A stretch of 64,000 nucleotides of DNA, taken from positions 1 to 64,000 of the forward strand of contig CAWHEL010000004.1 in assembly GCA_963828555.1 (NCBI GenBank), in the 5' to 3' direction. The notes beneath the pieces were generated by a model, which saw only the letters and a program-made list of their open reading frames with translations, had not been told where the DNA came from and did not search any database. Below are positions 46,076 through 55,160 of the stretch, piece by piece (positions within the stretch are counted from its first letter, which is position 1; each line of letters opens with the position of its first letter). This DNA is from JADJPO01 sp963828555. GTDB lineage: Bacteria; Actinomycetota; Actinomycetes; Actinomycetales; Kineosporiaceae. A program made the translations under genes and the position numbers.

Positions 46076-46810
46076 TCACCCGATACCCCGCAATACAACG
46101 CTCAGTGACCTGGTGCCACTGACCGCAGCCAGCCTGATGGCGGTGTCGAGGTCGACCGCCACCACCAGCACCTCGCCGGCATCACCGGCACCCACCGGTC
46201 CGGCATTGAACCCGGCGGAGCCGAACGCCCCCGCGTCGGCCTCGTCCGGGCCGGATTGCGCCGCCGTTCCGGAGGCGGTGGCCAGGATCAGCACCGCCTC
46301 CGCGATGACATCTGCTTTTGCCATCTCACCAGGGAGTTCGGCTGCCAGCGACGGGCCGGCCACAAGATCGATCCGGTCTCCGGGACGGATCATCCCGGCG
46401 GTCGGCTCGGTCACTCGCACCGCCATCGCCCGCCGGCCCGCTGATTGCCCGGCCAGCAGTCCGGGCCCGACGAGGCGGGCGTCGGTGATCGGCTCGCCGC
46501 GCCGCAGCGGGGAGGCCAGGCTGCGCCCGACGGCGCGCTGGACCAGCCCGGACGGCGCCGTTCCCGACCGCCAGGCTGCCCGATGGACATCACCCTGAGT
46601 GATGACGTGCCCGGCGGGTAGGTCCGTGGCGGCGACGGTCACCGCGACGCTCGGGTCCGGCGGCGGGGCCAGCGCGCGCAGACCGAACGCGACGGCCAGC
46701 GCGACCAGGCCGGCCAGGATCAGGCGTCGGCGGACAGCGATGAGCCGGCGCCACCGGCGGGCGGCGGCCCGCCAGGGCAGGACCGGCAACCGGCCGATTG
46801 GCGAGAACAC
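46076..46810 (-). CDS. SAF-domain membrane protein (CpaB/FlgA-like)
   Basis: The 244-residue protein has a basic N-terminus, one membrane helix (LILAGLVALAVAFGLRAL) and a SAF domain (VTVAATDLPAGHVITQGDVH). A second beta domain (GMIRPGDRIDLVAG) follows, as in CpaB/RcpC pilus assembly proteins. No pilus genes are nearby. In actinobacteria this gene is often found alone beside mscL. It starts 7 nt after the phosphorylase gene ends, so the two are probably cotranscribed. Confidence 0.8.
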   Translation of the reverse strand: MFSPIGRLPVLPWRAAARRWRRLIAVRRRLILAGLVALAVAFGLRALAPPPDPSVAVTVAATDLPAGHVITQGDVHRAAWRSGTAPSGLVQRAVGRSLASPLRRGEPITDARLVGPGLLAGQSAGRRAMAVRVTEPTAGMIRPGDRIDLVAGPSLAAELPGEMAKADVIAEAVLILATASGTAAQSGPDEADAGAFGSAGFNAGPVGAGDAGEVLVVAVDLDTAIRLAAVSGTRSLSVVLRGIG

Positions 46811-46817
46811 AGGGGGC

Positions 46818-47639
46818 TCAGGGCAGATCGAACGGCAGCGACAGGCCGTCCAGGGAGTGCCGGCATGCGCAGGCGTCGTCCTCGGGCAGGCCGGCGACCG
46901 CCGTCGTCAGCACGCCTTTCAGCCGCTCGATGGAGCGGCCGAACGCCTCCATCACCTCGGCGTGGGTGACGCCCTGTCCGTGCTCCACTCCGGCGTCCAG
47001 ATCGGTGACCACAGCGAGTGAGGTGTAGCAGAGGGCCAGTTCGCGGGCGATCGAGGCCTCCGGCAGGCCGGTCATGCCGACCAGGTCGCCACCGGCGGCG
47101 GCGTGCCAGCGGGATTCGGCGCGGGTGGAGAACCGGGGGCCGTTGATCACGACCAGGGTGCCCCCGTCGGTGGCCGGCCAGCCGGCAGCCTCCGCCGCGC
47201 GAAGTGCGGCGACCCGACCCCGGGGGCAGTACGGGTCGGCGAACGCGACATGCGCGACCGGACCCTCGGCGTCGAACACGGTGTGTGCCCGGCCCCAGGT
47301 GCGGTCGATCGTCTGATCGGGCACCACCAGGGAGCCGGGGCCCAGGTCGGCGCGCAGCGAGCCGACGGCGCTCGGCCCGAGCACCTGCCGGACCCCGAGC
47401 GCGCGCAGGGCCCATAGGTTCGCCCGGTAGTTCACCCGGTCCGGGGCGAATCGATGATCACGGCCGTGCCGGGGCAGGAACGCCACCCGGCGCCCGGCCA
47501 CCTCGCCGACCACGGGGATCTCGCTGGGGGCGCCGAAGGGGGTCTCGACGGGTACCGCAGTGGCGCCGTCCAGCCAGGAGTAGAAGCCGGAGCCGCCGAT
47601 GACGCCGATGCTCGCGCGCTCGGCCGGGATCTCTTTCAT
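46818..47639 (-). CDS. S-methyl-5'-thioadenosine phosphorylase (PNP/MTAP family)
   Basis: The 273-residue enzyme has the phosphate loop IGVIGGSGFYSWL and PRHGRDHRFAPDRVNYRANL. Its substrate region is INGPRFSTRAESRWH, followed by GMTGLPEASIARELALCY. It splits methylthioadenosine (or a related purine nucleoside) with phosphate. Substrate choice between MTA and inosine or guanosine cannot be settled by eye. TAGCGT seven bases before the ATG at 47639 suggests a leaderless transcript. Confidence 0.88.
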   Translation of the reverse strand: MKEIPAERASIGVIGGSGFYSWLDGATAVPVETPFGAPSEIPVVGEVAGRRVAFLPRHGRDHRFAPDRVNYRANLWALRALGVRQVLGPSAVGSLRADLGPGSLVVPDQTIDRTWGRAHTVFDAEGPVAHVAFADPYCPRGRVAALRAAEAAGWPATDGGTLVVINGPRFSTRAESRWHAAAGGDLVGMTGLPEASIARELALCYTSLAVVTDLDAGVEHGQGVTHAEVMEAFGRSIERLKGVLTTAVAGLPEDDACACRHSLDGLSLPFDLP

Positions 47640-47736
47640 GTCGGCGACGCTACCGGCCACCGGCGCCAGGACCGCGGCCGATCACCCGAAGCTGTGGACA
47701 ACCCGGCCGGGGCGCTCCCCTTGTGGACGAACCGGC

Positions 47737-48147
47737 TCAGGCGGCCGAGGTGGAGCCGGAGGATGCGCGGGTGGACGTCGAGGACGAGGAGCCACCGCTC
47801 GAGGAGCCGCTGCTGGAACTGCCGTTCGAGGAGCTGCCATTCTTCGCCGCGCCGGAGGAGCGTCCTGCGGAGTCTGGGCTCGTGCTGGTGCTGGACGAGG
47901 AGGTGTCGCTGCTCTTGGCGGCGGTGTCTGTGGAACTGGTGCCGGCGGGGGTGGAGCTGGTCTTGGCCCCGTTGCGCGAGTCGGTGCGGTAGAAGCCGGA
48001 GCCCTTGAACACGATGCCGACCGCGTTGAACAGCTTGCGCAGCCGACCGGCGCACTCGGGGCAGTCGGTCAGCGAGTCGTCGGCGAACGACTGCTGCGCC
48101 TCGAAACGGTGGTCGCACGCGGTGCACGCGTAGGCGTACGTCGGCAC
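47737..48147 (-). CDS. FmdB-type zinc ribbon, Ruc-like redox-regulated chaperone
   Basis: The 136-residue protein has an N-terminal FmdB zinc ribbon (YACTACDHRF and DCPECAGRL, four cysteines). A long Ser/Gly/Thr-rich disordered tail makes up half the protein. This layout matches M. tuberculosis Rv0991c (Ruc), a chaperone that becomes active on oxidation. The link is strengthened by the CIRCE operator 30 bp upstream, since Rv0991c belongs to the HrcA regulon, and by the neighbouring 5-formyl-THF cyclo-ligase and galU. GGGAGG seven bases before the GTG supports the start. Confidence 0.85.
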   Translation of the reverse strand: MPTYAYACTACDHRFEAQQSFADDSLTDCPECAGRLRKLFNAVGIVFKGSGFYRTDSRNGAKTSSTPAGTSSTDTAAKSSDTSSSSTSTSPDSAGRSSGAAKNGSSSNGSSSSGSSSGGSSSSTSTRASSGSTSAA

Positions 48148-48177
48148 GAGGGTCCTCCCAGGGGCGAGCGGTGTCTA

Positions 48178-48204
48178 TTGGCACTCTAACGCGACGAGTG
48201 CCAA
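48178..48204. promoter_or_regulatory. CIRCE operator (HrcA binding site)
   Basis: TTGGCACTC and GAGTGCCAA form perfect inverted arms with a 9-bp spacer, the CIRCE geometry. It lies in the leader of the FmdB/Ruc-like gene, predicting heat-shock derepression. Confidence 0.92.
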
Positions 48205-48225
48205 TGTTATGCCCTACTCCGCGAA

Positions 48226-48320
48226 CCCCGAAACCCCGCTCATGCTCCTCAGGGGTACATGCGAGGCGGCTCGACAACGCTGTCAGATGTTCACCCGCGG
48301 AGCATCAGCGGGGTTTGGGG
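48226..48320. repeat. Long-spacer inverted repeat, shared core copy 1
   Basis: Imperfect arms of about 34 bp (48226-48260 and 48287-48320) carry the core CGCTCATGCTCC...GGGGTACAT that recurs at 56157 and 60551. The right arm covers the stop codon of the antiporter gene. It probably terminates that transcript upstream of the CIRCE-controlled gene. Confidence 0.75.
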
Positions 48321-49807
48321 CGGCGGAGCCAGCCGGCGAGCTTGCCGTCGCGGCTCACCTCGGCCAGCCGGCGCTCGGCGCGGGCGCGCACGGCGGCGGC
48401 GGTGACCACGATCAGGTCGTCGCCGTGTCGCAGCACAGTGTTCGGGCCGGGCACGAACTGCTTCCCGTCGCGGGCCACCAGGGTGACGTTCGCGCGCTGC
48501 GGCAGCCGTAGCTCGAACACCTCCACCCCATGCAGGTGCGAGGTCGGCCCGATCCGCACCTGGATCACATCAGCGTCCAGTGCCCCGAGCGGGCTGCTCT
48601 CGACGTCGAGGTCGGTGGCGGTCAGATCGGAGCCCAGGCCGAGCCGGCGCGAGACCCAGGGCAGGGCCGGCCCCTGCACCAGCGTGAACACCACGACCAG
48701 CACGAAGACCAGGTCGAACAGCTGCTCGCTGCCCGGCAGGCTTCGGCTCCACGGCACGGTGGCGAGCACCACGGGGACGGCGCCGCGCAGGCCCGCCCAG
48801 GACAGGAAGGCCTGCTCGCGCCAGGGGATGCGGAACCAGGACACCGAGACCAGCACCGAGGCGGGCCGGGCCACCAGCAGCAGCACCAGCCCGATCCCCA
48901 CCGCCGCTATCAGTTGGGCCGGCAACCGGGTCGGCGAGGCCAGCAGGCCGAGCAGCACGAACAGGCCGATCTGGGCGATCCAGCCCAGGCCCTGGGCGAA
49001 GCCGCGCACGGCCGCACCGTGCGGCAGCCGCACATTGCCCAGCACCAGCGCCGAAAGGTACACCGCGAGGAAGCCCGAGCCGTGCAGCGTCGTGGCCGCA
49101 CCGTAGGCGAAGGCCACCAGACCGAGGACGGCGATCGGGTACAGGCCAGAGGCGGGCAGGGCCACCCGGCGCAGCCCCTCCGCGCCGAAGCGGCCGACGG
49201 CCAGTCCGACGCCCGCCCCGATCGCCAGCTCCGCGATCGCCGACAGGGCGAGCATCCACCAGGTCAGCTCGGCCTCACCGAGGGCCTGCGAGGTCAGCGC
49301 CACGACGGCGATCACCACCGGGGCGTCGTTGAACCCCGACTCCGCCTCGAGCAGTCCGACCAACCTGCTCGGCAGCGGCACCGCGCGCAGCACCGAGAAC
49401 ACGGCGGCGGCGTCGGTGGAGGAGACGATCGCCCCGACCAGCAACGCCTGTTGCCAGGCCAGGCCGAACAGCCAGTGCGCCGCACCCGCGGTGACCACGA
49501 TCGAGGTCACCGTGCCCACGGTCGACAGGACCGCGGCCGCCGCCACCGTGGGCCGGATCATCTCCCAGCGGGTGGTCAGCCCGCCCTCGGCCAGGATCAG
49601 CACCAGGGCGAGGTAGCCGAGCACGCCGGTCAGGGCGGCGTCCTCGAAGGCCACGCCCAGTCCGGACTCCCCGATCGCCACCCCGAGCGCCAGATAGACC
49701 AGCAGCGAGGGCAGGCCGAGCCGCACACTCAGCCGGACGGCGCCGATCGCGACCAGCAGCACGGCCGACGAGAAGAGAAGGAGACCCCCGAGCTCGTCGA
49801 CGCTCAC
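48305..49807 (-). CDS. K+/H+ or Na+/H+ antiporter (CPA1, NhaP2/CvrA-like)
   Basis: The 500-residue protein has about 12 to 13 transmembrane helices of the Na_H_exchanger family. It contains GAIVSSTDAAAVFSVLRAVP and AESGFNDAPVVIAV, the conserved ion-binding Asn-Asp region. It ends in a cytoplasmic TrkA-C domain (LPQRANVTLVARDGKQFVPG). It exchanges monovalent cations for protons. The GTG start overlaps the cyclo-ligase stop. Confidence 0.92.
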   Translation of the reverse strand: MSVDELGGLLLFSSAVLLVAIGAVRLSVRLGLPSLLVYLALGVAIGESGLGVAFEDAALTGVLGYLALVLILAEGGLTTRWEMIRPTVAAAAVLSTVGTVTSIVVTAGAAHWLFGLAWQQALLVGAIVSSTDAAAVFSVLRAVPLPSRLVGLLEAESGFNDAPVVIAVVALTSQALGEAELTWWMLALSAIAELAIGAGVGLAVGRFGAEGLRRVALPASGLYPIAVLGLVAFAYGAATTLHGSGFLAVYLSALVLGNVRLPHGAAVRGFAQGLGWIAQIGLFVLLGLLASPTRLPAQLIAAVGIGLVLLLVARPASVLVSVSWFRIPWREQAFLSWAGLRGAVPVVLATVPWSRSLPGSEQLFDLVFVLVVVFTLVQGPALPWVSRRLGLGSDLTATDLDVESSPLGALDADVIQVRIGPTSHLHGVEVFELRLPQRANVTLVARDGKQFVPGPNTVLRHGDDLIVVTAAAVRARAERRLAEVSRDGKLAGWLRRPKPR

Positions 49808-50379
49808 CTGAGCCGTAGGCAGCGACGGGGGGTGGCCACGGCATGCACCGGTTGGTCGTGGGGCTCCACCGGCACGGGTTCGACGGCGGCGTCCAGGATC
49901 TCGTCCTCGTGCACCAGGGCGATCACCGGCACCGTCGGCTCGACCAGGGCGAGCACCCGGTCGTAATAGCCAGCACCCTGTCCGAGCCGGTGCCCGAGGG
50001 TGTCGATCGCCAGGGCCGGGATGATCAGCACGTCGGCCAGGCGGACGGCGTCCTCGCCGAGCCGGGGGCCGGCCGGCTCCGGCCCGCCCAGACCGTCCAC
50101 CGGGTGCAGCTCGCCCACGTCGTCGGCCCAGTCCAGCCGCCCGGCAGGGCGCACGATCGGCAGTAGCACGCGGATGCCTGCCCGGGTCAGCGCCGTCCGC
50201 AGTGGGGTGGTGCCCGGCTCGCCGGGCAGCGAGGCGTAGAGAGTGACGCAGGATGCTGCCTGCACCTCGGGGAACTCGCTGACGATCATGGCCAGCGCGG
50301 CGGCGTCGTCCGTGCGCTGCTGGGGCGGCCTATGGCGCCGCTCGGCTCTGACCCGGCGGCGCAGCGCCGCCTTGGCCAT
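49804..50379 (-). CDS. 5-formyltetrahydrofolate cyclo-ligase
   Basis: The 191-residue enzyme has the N-terminal KAALRRRVRAERR, VTLYASLPGEPGTTPL and the ATP/folate loop DTLGHRLGQGAGYYDRVLA. It converts 5-formyl-THF to 5,10-methenyl-THF using ATP. No ribosome binding site precedes the ATG at 50379, so a slightly different start is possible. It is coupled to the antiporter by a GTGA overlap and is divergent from the diguanylate cyclase. Confidence 0.93.
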   Translation of the reverse strand: MAKAALRRRVRAERRHRPPQQRTDDAAALAMIVSEFPEVQAASCVTLYASLPGEPGTTPLRTALTRAGIRVLLPIVRPAGRLDWADDVGELHPVDGLGGPEPAGPRLGEDAVRLADVLIIPALAIDTLGHRLGQGAGYYDRVLALVEPTVPVIALVHEDEILDAAVEPVPVEPHDQPVHAVATPRRCLRLR

Positions 50380-50616
50380 GGCGCGGTCGACAACGGTGTG
50401 CTGGATGACGGCCTCCCTCTTGCCGAGACTACCTGCGGCACCGGCCGAAACCAGCGACATTCCCCCTGAATCGACCCATCGCGTCGATGCGTTCCCCAGG
50501 TCTTGATGCCCCGGTTGGGTCTCGTTGGTTACATCGTGCCACGATTCGGTTACTACGCAGGCGGTGGCGGCGTGGGACGGCGGCGCCGACGAGGCGTCGA
50601 GAACTGGGGGTAGCGG

Positions 50617-52659
50617 GTGTCCCTGCGGGCACGCCTCGCGCTGGTGCTGGCCGGGGTCATGATCGGGCCGGCGGTTGCGGCCTGGGCCGTCCTCGGCCTC
50701 GTCGTTCCCCGAGCCGCGGAACGCATCGCGATGCAGGACCTGACCAGGGCGGACGCCGCCGTCGCGGCGCACCTGACCCAGCAGTGCCGGTTCCTCGCCC
50801 GGACCGCCGGCGGCGTGGCCGCTCAGTTGTCCGGCCGGGCCGGGGTGGACGCCCAGGTCGCGCGGGAAGCGGTCGCGGCGGCCGGCTCGGACGGCGTGCA
50901 GGTGACCGTGGTCGCGGCCGGCGGCCAGGTGGCCGCCACCACCGGTGCGGGGGGTGCTGCCGCAGGTGTCCTGACCGAACTGGCCCGCGCCACCTGTGCC
51001 ACGCCGCCGGACGGTGTGGCCCTGCTCGTGCAGAGCGCCCCGGTCGTCGATGCCACGGCCGTCGAGGTGGGCCGGGTGGCTGCCTACATCGTGCTCGACG
51101 ACGCCATGCTCACCCGGTTGCGCAGCGGGCTCGCCCTGGACACCCAGCTGCTCGTGGTCCAGCGGGTGGTGCCGCCGCTCCCCGCGGACGGGACCGCCGT
51201 CGCACCTCGCGCTGGGCTGCAGGTGCTGGCCTCGAGTGACGGGCCGGACGGCGCCGGTCTGCCGGACGGCGACCCGGGCGACGCTGTGCTGGCCGCCGCA
51301 GAACGAGCCGCCGAGGGCAGCGTGGGCGGATGGCACTACCGGCTGCATGCCGTGCCGGCCGGGCTGCCGATCGATCTGATCGTTCTGCTGCCGCAGGCGA
51401 CCAGCGGCCCGCTGCTGCCCCTGGCCGTGGTGCTGGTCTGCCTGGCCGCCTTCGCCGCGGTGCTGGCGGTGCTCGCCGCGCGCCTGACTCGCCCGCTCGC
51501 CGGGCTCACCTATACCGCTCAGCGGCTCGGCGACGGCGACCTGAGTGCCCGCACCCGGGTCAGCGGCAACGACGAGATCGGCGTGCTCGGGGCGGCCATG
51601 GATGCCATGGCCGAGCGGCTCGAACGGACGGTGGCCGAGGCCGAGCAGCGTCGGGAGGCACTCGCCGAGACCTTCGCCCAGTTCGGGGAGGCGCTGGCGA
51701 ACACCCACAACCTGGACGCGCTGCTGCGCACCGTGGTGGAGGCCGCCCGGCAGGGCGGCGACGCGGCGGTGGGCACGGTGCTGCTCGGGGACGGCACGGG
51801 GCTGGCGGAACGGGTCTCCCTGGCCCCCGACGGCGCGGACGGCGTCTGGGTGGCCGGGGTGCTGGAACGGTTGACCGACCTGGCCGCGCGGGCCGCCGCG
51901 AGCGCACAGGCGTGCCCTGCCGACCTGGGCCCGACGGCCGGGGCTGCGCTGGCGGTGCCGATGTGTCGTGGCGAGGAGATGCTCGGCGTGCTGGCCGTGG
52001 CCCGGCGTCCGGGCCGGCCCCCGCTGGACGAGGCGGCCGTCGCGGCGGTGACGGCACTCGCGGCCCACGCCGGCACGGCAGTGGCCAATGTGCAGGAACA
52101 CCTTGATGCGCAACGGATGTCGGTCACTGACCCGCTGACCGGGACGGGCAACATGCGCCACCTGACCTCGACCCTGGCTCGGGAGGTCGAGCGGGCACAC
52201 CGGTTCGGCCGCACCCTGTCCGTGCTGATGCTCGACCTCGATCACTTCAAGCAGGTCAACGACTGGGGTGGGCACGCCTTCGGCGACGCGGTGCTGCGGG
52301 AGTTCGCCCACCGGCTGCGTGGCTGCCTGCGCGAGGTGGACATGGTCGCCCGGCGTGGTGGCGAGGAGTTCGCGGTGGTGCTGCCCGAGACCGGCATGGC
52401 CGGGGCCGAGGCGGTGGTCCGCCGGGTGATGGAGCGGATGCGGGCCGAGCCATTCCGCTCCGGCGCCCAGTCCCGCCCGGTGACGGTCTCGATCGGGATC
52501 GCCACCTACCCCGATCATGGCCCCACGGCGAACGAGGTGCTGCATGCAGCGGACACGGCGCTCTACGCCGCCAAGCGGGCAGGGCGTGACCGCTGGTGCC
52601 GCGCGCCGGCGACGGCTGTGGCGTCCGACACGACACGCAGCGGGAGTAGGCCAGCATGA
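50617..52659 (+). CDS. Membrane diguanylate cyclase (HAMP-GAF-GGDEF)
   Basis: The 680-residue protein has an N-terminal helix (LALVLAGVMIGPAVAAWAVL), an extracytoplasmic sensor of about 220 residues and a second helix. A HAMP segment (ARLTRPLAGLTYTAQRLGDG), a GAF-like domain and a C-terminal GGDEF domain follow. The active site is RRGGEEF. An inhibitory RxxD (REVD) sits exactly five residues before GGEEF, so product inhibition by c-di-GMP is expected. It should make c-di-GMP on an external signal. Confidence 0.92.
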   Translation: MSLRARLALVLAGVMIGPAVAAWAVLGLVVPRAAERIAMQDLTRADAAVAAHLTQQCRFLARTAGGVAAQLSGRAGVDAQVAREAVAAAGSDGVQVTVVAAGGQVAATTGAGGAAAGVLTELARATCATPPDGVALLVQSAPVVDATAVEVGRVAAYIVLDDAMLTRLRSGLALDTQLLVVQRVVPPLPADGTAVAPRAGLQVLASSDGPDGAGLPDGDPGDAVLAAAERAAEGSVGGWHYRLHAVPAGLPIDLIVLLPQATSGPLLPLAVVLVCLAAFAAVLAVLAARLTRPLAGLTYTAQRLGDGDLSARTRVSGNDEIGVLGAAMDAMAERLERTVAEAEQRREALAETFAQFGEALANTHNLDALLRTVVEAARQGGDAAVGTVLLGDGTGLAERVSLAPDGADGVWVAGVLERLTDLAARAAASAQACPADLGPTAGAALAVPMCRGEEMLGVLAVARRPGRPPLDEAAVAAVTALAAHAGTAVANVQEHLDAQRMSVTDPLTGTGNMRHLTSTLAREVERAHRFGRTLSVLMLDLDHFKQVNDWGGHAFGDAVLREFAHRLRGCLREVDMVARRGGEEFAVVLPETGMAGAEAVVRRVMERMRAEPFRSGAQSRPVTVSIGIATYPDHGPTANEVLHAADTALYAAKRAGRDRWCRAPATAVASDTTRSGSRPA

Positions 52660-52770
52660 AAGCGTTCACGCAGGGTATGAATGGGAGCGAACGGTCCGGG
52701 GACCTGCCGATCGGATGGTGTGGGCACCGATCTATCGATCACATTGGACCAATCGGACTTTGGAGTGGGG

Positions 52771-53712
52771 ATGACCGACGTACTCGACAGCGCAGCGCCG
52801 GCCGGTGCTGACAGTCTCGGGCCGGCTGTGACCAAGGCAGTGATTCCGGCCGCGGGCCTCGGTACCCGGTTCCTGCCGGCGACCAAGGCGACGCCCAAGG
52901 AGATGCTGCCGGTGGTCGACAAGCCGGCGATCCAGTACGTCGTCGAGGAGGCGGTCGCCGCCGGCCTGTCTGACGTGCTGGTGATCACCGGGCGGAACAA
53001 GCGCTCGCTGGAGGACCACTTCGACCGGGCCTGGGAGCTGGAGGAGGCGCTGCAGTCCAAGGGCGACCTGCGCCGCCTGGCCAGGGTGCAGAAGTCCAAC
53101 GTGCTGGCCGACATGCACTACACCCGTCAGGGTGACCCGCGTGGCCTGGGGCATGCCGTGATGTGCGCGGCCCAGCATGTGGGCGACCACCCGTTCGCGG
53201 TGCTCCTCGGCGACGATCTGATCGACGTCCGCGACCCGCTGCTGACCCGCATGATCGAGGTGCAGCGGCGCACCCGGGCCAGCGTGGTGGCGCTGATGGA
53301 GGTGCCACACGAGCAGATCGGCCTCTACGGCTGCGCCGCGGTCGAACCGACCGCCGAGGGCGACGTGGTGCGGGTCACCGGCATGGTCGAGAAGCCCGAC
53401 CCGGCCGACGCCCCCAGCAACCTGGCCGTGATCGGCCGGTACGTGCTGCACCCGCGGATCTTCGATGTCCTGGGTACGACCGCGCCCGGGCGCGGTGGGG
53501 AGATCCAGCTCACCGACGCCCTGCAGACCCTCACCGACGCCTCAGGCGAGGGGTCCGGCGTGTACGGGGTGGTCTTCCGTGGCCGTCGCTACGACACCGG
53601 TGACCGGCTCGATTACCTCAAGGCCGTGGTGCAGATCGCCTGCGACCACCCCGATCTGGGCGCCGACCTGCGCACCTGGCTCAAGGGCTACGTCGCCGGC
53701 CTGGAGGGCTGA
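52771..53712 (+). CDS. galU: UTP-glucose-1-phosphate uridylyltransferase
   Basis: The 313-residue protein has the nucleotide-binding start KAVIPAAGLGTRFLPATKAT, then PKEMLPVVDKPAIQYVVEEA, and later GLGHAVMCA and LGDDLID. It makes UDP-glucose for cell-envelope sugars and glycogen-related pathways. GGAG lies just before the ATG at 52771. Upstream in-frame residues are not conserved. Its position between the cyclo-ligase and moeA matches Mycobacterium. Confidence 0.95.
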   Translation: MTDVLDSAAPAGADSLGPAVTKAVIPAAGLGTRFLPATKATPKEMLPVVDKPAIQYVVEEAVAAGLSDVLVITGRNKRSLEDHFDRAWELEEALQSKGDLRRLARVQKSNVLADMHYTRQGDPRGLGHAVMCAAQHVGDHPFAVLLGDDLIDVRDPLLTRMIEVQRRTRASVVALMEVPHEQIGLYGCAAVEPTAEGDVVRVTGMVEKPDPADAPSNLAVIGRYVLHPRIFDVLGTTAPGRGGEIQLTDALQTLTDASGEGSGVYGVVFRGRRYDTGDRLDYLKAVVQIACDHPDLGADLRTWLKGYVAGLEG

Positions 53713-53773
53713 GCGCGATCCGTGCGTGCGCCGTCCGGCGTCGAGCGGCGCCGCGCCCATGATCGCCGTGCCC

Positions 53774-53842
53774 CATGATCGCCGTGAGATCGAGGTCTTC
53801 CCTCATCCAGTGGGGGAGGAGTGCGATCTCCCGCCGATCATG
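53774..53842. repeat. Long-spacer inverted repeat
   Basis: Arms of 19 bp with two mismatches (CATGATCGCCGTGAGATCG and CGATCTCCCGCCGATCATG) flank 31 bp. A partial direct copy CCATGATCGCCGTG precedes the left arm. It lies between galU and moeA on the same strand and may end the galU transcript. Confidence 0.7.
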
Positions 53843-53933
53843 CCGGTGGTGGGCGGGGGTGTGAGAGGTCGCGGTGGGCGCGCTTGGGAAGGGCTGCCCT
53901 GCCGACCGGGCCGGTGCCGCCTAGAGTGACCGC

Positions 53934-55160
53934 GTGATATCGGTCGAGGAGCACCTGGCGCGCTGTCTGTCCGGGCTCACCGTGCTGCCTGAGCGCGAGG
54001 TGGCCCTGCTCGAGGCGCTCGACTGCCTGCTGGCTGAGGACGTCGTCGCCGGGCTCGATCTGCCCGGCTTCGCCAACTCGGCGATGGACGGCTACGCCGT
54101 CACTCTGGCGGACGTCGCCACCGCCGGCGCGCAGAACCCCGTGCAGTTGCCGGTGGCCGCCGACGTGCCGGCCGGGCCGGGCGCGCCGATCACCCTGGCC
54201 GCCGGGACGGCGGTGCGGGTGATGACCGGTGCGCCGCTGCCGGAGGGCGCCGAGGCGGTGGTGCCGGTGGAGTGGACCGATGCCGGCACGCTGACGGTGC
54301 TGATCAGCCAGGCGCCCGCCCCGGGCCAGTACCTGCGCCGGGCAGGCGAGGACGTGACCCGCGGCGAGCAGGTGCTGGCGCGGGGAACGCGGCTGAGTCC
54401 GCGCCATCTGGGACTGCTCGCGGCCGTCGGCCGCGACCGGGTGCTGGTGCATCCGAGGCCGCGGGTGGTGGTCCTGTCCACCGGCAGCGAGTTGGTGCCG
54501 CCGGGGCAACCCCTCGGCTATGGGCAGATCCACGACTCCAACGGCTACGCGCTGGTCGCCGCGACCACCGAGCTGGGCGCTCTGGCCCGCTACCAGGGGT
54601 TCGTCGGTGACGCCGAGGACGACGTGGCCGCGGCGCTGGAGCAGGCTGCGGAGGGTGCCGACCTGATGATCACCAGTGGCGGGGTGTCGGCCGGTGCCTA
54701 CGACCCGGTCAAGGCGGTGCTCGCCCGGTCGGGCGCCGTGTGGTTCGGCAAGGTCGCCATGCAACCGGGGATGCCGCAGGGCGTCGGCCGCTACGGCCCC
54801 GGCCAGGTGCCGATCCTCACCCTGCCCGGCAACCCGGTGAGCTCGATGGTCTCCTTCGAGGTGTTCGCCCGGCCGATGCTGCGCACCCTGGCGGGGGAGA
54901 CCAACCTGGGCCGGCCCGAGGTCCGGGCGGTGGCCGAGGTCGGCTGGGGCTCCCCGGAGGGTAAGCGGCAGTTCGTGCGGGCCGTGCTGAACCGGACGTC
55001 GCAGGGGTCGCCCACCGTGCGTCCGGTCGGGGCGCAGGGCTCGCACCTGGTGGCCGACCTGGCCGAGTCGACCTGTCTGGCCGTGGTGCCCGAGGCGCTC
55101 ACCCGGGTCGAGCCCGGCGACGAGGTCTCCTGCCTGCTGCTGGAACGGGTGTCGCGATGA
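53934..55160 (+). CDS. moeA: Molybdopterin molybdotransferase
   Basis: The 408-residue protein has the MoeA layout: the N-terminal MEEHLAR-like helix, GFANSAMDGYAVTLADV, AVRVMTGAPLPEGAEAVVPV, VVVLSTGSELVPPG, MITSGGVSAGAYDPVK and LPGNPVSSMVSFEVF. It inserts molybdenum into adenylated molybdopterin. TAGAGT six bases before the GTG suggests a leaderless start. It overlaps moaC by 4 nt. Confidence 0.95.
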   Translation: MISVEEHLARCLSGLTVLPEREVALLEALDCLLAEDVVAGLDLPGFANSAMDGYAVTLADVATAGAQNPVQLPVAADVPAGPGAPITLAAGTAVRVMTGAPLPEGAEAVVPVEWTDAGTLTVLISQAPAPGQYLRRAGEDVTRGEQVLARGTRLSPRHLGLLAAVGRDRVLVHPRPRVVVLSTGSELVPPGQPLGYGQIHDSNGYALVAATTELGALARYQGFVGDAEDDVAAALEQAAEGADLMITSGGVSAGAYDPVKAVLARSGAVWFGKVAMQPGMPQGVGRYGPGQVPILTLPGNPVSSMVSFEVFARPMLRTLAGETNLGRPEVRAVAEVGWGSPEGKRQFVRAVLNRTSQGSPTVRPVGAQGSHLVADLAESTCLAVVPEALTRVEPGDEVSCLLLERVSR

